NCBI GenBank assembly: GCA_017398245.1 | Contig: JAFQGN010000003.1 | Location: forward strand, 1 to 6,477 | From: Clostridia bacterium | GTDB lineage: Bacteria; Bacillota_A; Clostridia; Christensenellales; Aristaeellaceae | DNA: 6,477 nucleotides | Reading direction: 5' to 3' | Part shown: positions 5,458 to 6,477 of the stretch, piece by piece | Layout: the number at the start of each line of letters is the position of its first letter | Position numbering within the stretch: position 1 is the first letter of the stretch | Program-made: the position numbers and the translations under genes | Notes under the pieces: model-generated | The model's input: the letters and a program-made list of their open reading frames with translations, nothing else | The model's database searches: none | What the model was told of the DNA's origin: nothing

Positions 5458-6102
5458 ATGCTCATCTTTTTTGTTCGCCATGGCCTGACCGATTGGAATA
5501 AGGAGAGGCGGTTTCAGGGTACCTGCGATATTCCGCTGAACGAGGATGGCCTGCGGCAAGCGCGCATCGCGGCGAAGCGCTGCGGCGAGCTGGGGATCGA
5601 GCGCGTGTACCATTCCACGCTTCTGCGCGCTGCGCAGACGGCGCAAGCGGTGGCCGTGGCGTGCCATGCGTCGCTGTACCCGCATACCGGGTTCAACGAG
5701 GTGTGCATGGGGTTGTTTCAGGGGCTGAACCACGCGCAGGCGCAGGAGAAATTTCCCGAGGCCTATGCCCGCTATTTTTCCGACCGTATAAACGCCGCGC
5801 CGCCTGAGGGGGAATCGCTCTCTCAGCTGCAGCAGCGGGCTCTGCGCGCGTTGGAATTTGCCGAAAAGGACGCGGAAGGCTGCGAGAGGATCGCAGTCGT
5901 TTCGCACGGAGCGCTGCTCAAAACGCTGCTCGGCGCGATCGCGGGGATTCCGCTGGAGAGCTTTGCCGGGTTTGATGTGAGCAACGGTTCGATCAGCGTG
6001 ATCGAATCGCGAAACGGAAGGCGCAGGCTGATCACGCTCAATTCCATGGCGCATTTCGGCGATCCGTATATCGAAATGGCGCAGACAAAGCTGATGATCT
6101 GA
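5458..6102 (+). CDS. Histidine phosphatase family protein (phosphoglycerate mutase-like)
   Basis: Member of the branch 1 histidine phosphatase superfamily, which forms a phosphohistidine intermediate on a cytosolic alpha/beta fold. The 214-residue protein begins MLIFFVRHGLTDWN: RHG (7-9) holds the nucleophile His8 and Arg7. Arg57 (STLLRAAQTA), the acid/base Glu81 (GFNEVCMG) and His150 (SHG, 149-152 region) complete the phosphate pocket. The sequence FQGTCDIPLNEDG (19-31) is typical of the small phosphatase subgroup (CobC/GpmB-like), not of dPGM glycolytic mutases, which are about 250 residues. The substrate is therefore unknown; alpha-ribazole phosphate is one possibility, but no cobalamin genes are nearby. 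The ATG at 5458 is chosen because GGAG (5448-5451) is 6 bases upstream and the protein starts at the first beta strand; an in-frame GTG at 5440 would place the Shine-Dalgarno inside the gene. A predicted reductase gene follows 16 bases on. Confidence 0.9.
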   Translation: MLIFFVRHGLTDWNKERRFQGTCDIPLNEDGLRQARIAAKRCGELGIERVYHSTLLRAAQTAQAVAVACHASLYPHTGFNEVCMGLFQGLNHAQAQEKFPEAYARYFSDRINAAPPEGESLSQLQQRALRALEFAEKDAEGCERIAVVSHGALLKTLLGAIAGIPLESFAGFDVSNGSISVIESRNGRRRLITLNSMAHFGDPYIEMAQTKLMI

Positions 6103-6118
6103 CGATTGGGGGAAAAGT

Positions 6119-6477
6119 ATGATCTACCGCAAAGATAAATACGGCAATCCCATATCTGTGCTGGGCTACGGCTGCATGCGCTTTTCGCAGAAGGCCGGGC
6201 GCGCGGATCTGGAAAAAACGGAAAAAGAGCTGCTTGCGGCGATCGAAGCCGGCGTGAATTATTTCGATACCGCCTATATCTACCCGGGCAGCGAGGCGGC
6301 TCTGGGCGAGATACTGGAGCGCAACGGTCTGCGTGGCAAAGTGAACATTGCAACGAAGCTGCCGCATTATCGGATCAAAAGCCGGACGGACGCGGAACGT
6401 TTCTTTGCGGAAGAGCTGCGCCGGCTGCGCACCGACCACATCGACTATTACCTGATGCATATGCTCACGGATGAAAA
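6119..6477 (+). CDS. Aldo/keto reductase, N-terminal 119 residues (cut by window edge)
   Basis: NAD(P)H-dependent oxidoreductase of the aldo/keto reductase (TIM-barrel) superfamily. The visible part contains all four catalytic positions: Asp50 and Tyr55 (FDTAYIY, 49-55), Lys80 (ATK, 78-80) and His114 (YLMH, 111-114). The N-terminus with YRKDKYGNPISVLGYGCMRF resembles the COG1453 group, whose full-length members are about 380 residues and end in a ferredoxin-like region with cysteine clusters; that part lies outside the window, so the assignment to this group is inferred. The ATG follows a purine-rich GGGGGA (6108-6113) by 5 bases and starts 16 bases after the phosphatase stop, so the two are probably co-transcribed. 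Substrate unknown. Confidence 0.92.
   Translation, partial: MIYRKDKYGNPISVLGYGCMRFSQKAGRADLEKTEKELLAAIEAGVNYFDTAYIYPGSEAALGEILERNGLRGKVNIATKLPHYRIKSRTDAERFFAEELRRLRTDHIDYYLMHMLTDE

Noticed and set aside
5273..5488. 71-codon open frame bridging the zinc-ribbon gene and the phosphatase gene
   Set aside because: Overlaps both genes out of frame, no Shine-Dalgarno, no recognisable content.
5296..6054. Minus-strand open frame of 252 codons opposite the phosphatase
   Set aside because: Antisense to the phosphatase gene with intact RHG and SHG motifs; the translation shows only Arg/His-rich shadow composition.

Overview
The window is about 6.5 kb of compact, GC-rich bacterial chromosome. Strong AGGAGG-type ribosome binding sites, short gene gaps, sigma-A-like promoters and the protein families present suggest a Bacillota (Clostridia-like) organism, possibly a gut lineage; that placement is inferred from the sequence alone. 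Every protein-coding gene but one is a recognisable housekeeping or metabolic enzyme. I see no CRISPR array, insertion sequence, prophage, tRNA or rRNA.

Left part, minus strand (2499 down to 1): a three-gene operon read birA -> acpS -> nnr, with gaps of 16 and 20 bases. BirA attaches biotin to acetyl-CoA carboxylase, AcpS attaches phosphopantetheine to acyl carrier protein, and Nnr repairs damaged NAD(P)H. The first two activate the carrier proteins of fatty acid synthesis. nnr runs off the left edge. A good promoter (TTGAAA, 18-base spacer, TACAAT) precedes birA.

Centre (2478-2658): a divergent control region with two back-to-back promoters. A 27-base imperfect dyad sits between their -35 boxes. 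On the plus strand an extended -10 promoter drives pfkA (ATP-type 6-phosphofructokinase, with an unusually long loop) through a leader of about 64 bases whose Shine-Dalgarno can pair with an upstream TCCTT. An intrinsic terminator follows pfkA at once.

Right part, plus strand: rlmD (an iron-sulfur 23S rRNA m5U methyltransferase) starts only ten bases after the terminator T-run. A small, AT-richer, GTG-started zinc-ribbon gene follows. Then come a histidine-phosphatase (phosphoglycerate mutase-like) gene and, 16 bases on, an aldo/keto reductase cut by the right edge. No convincing new multi-gene system is present. The points most worth checking are the divergent control region, the PFK insertion, the terminator placed against the rlmD start, and the compositionally distinct zinc-ribbon gene.
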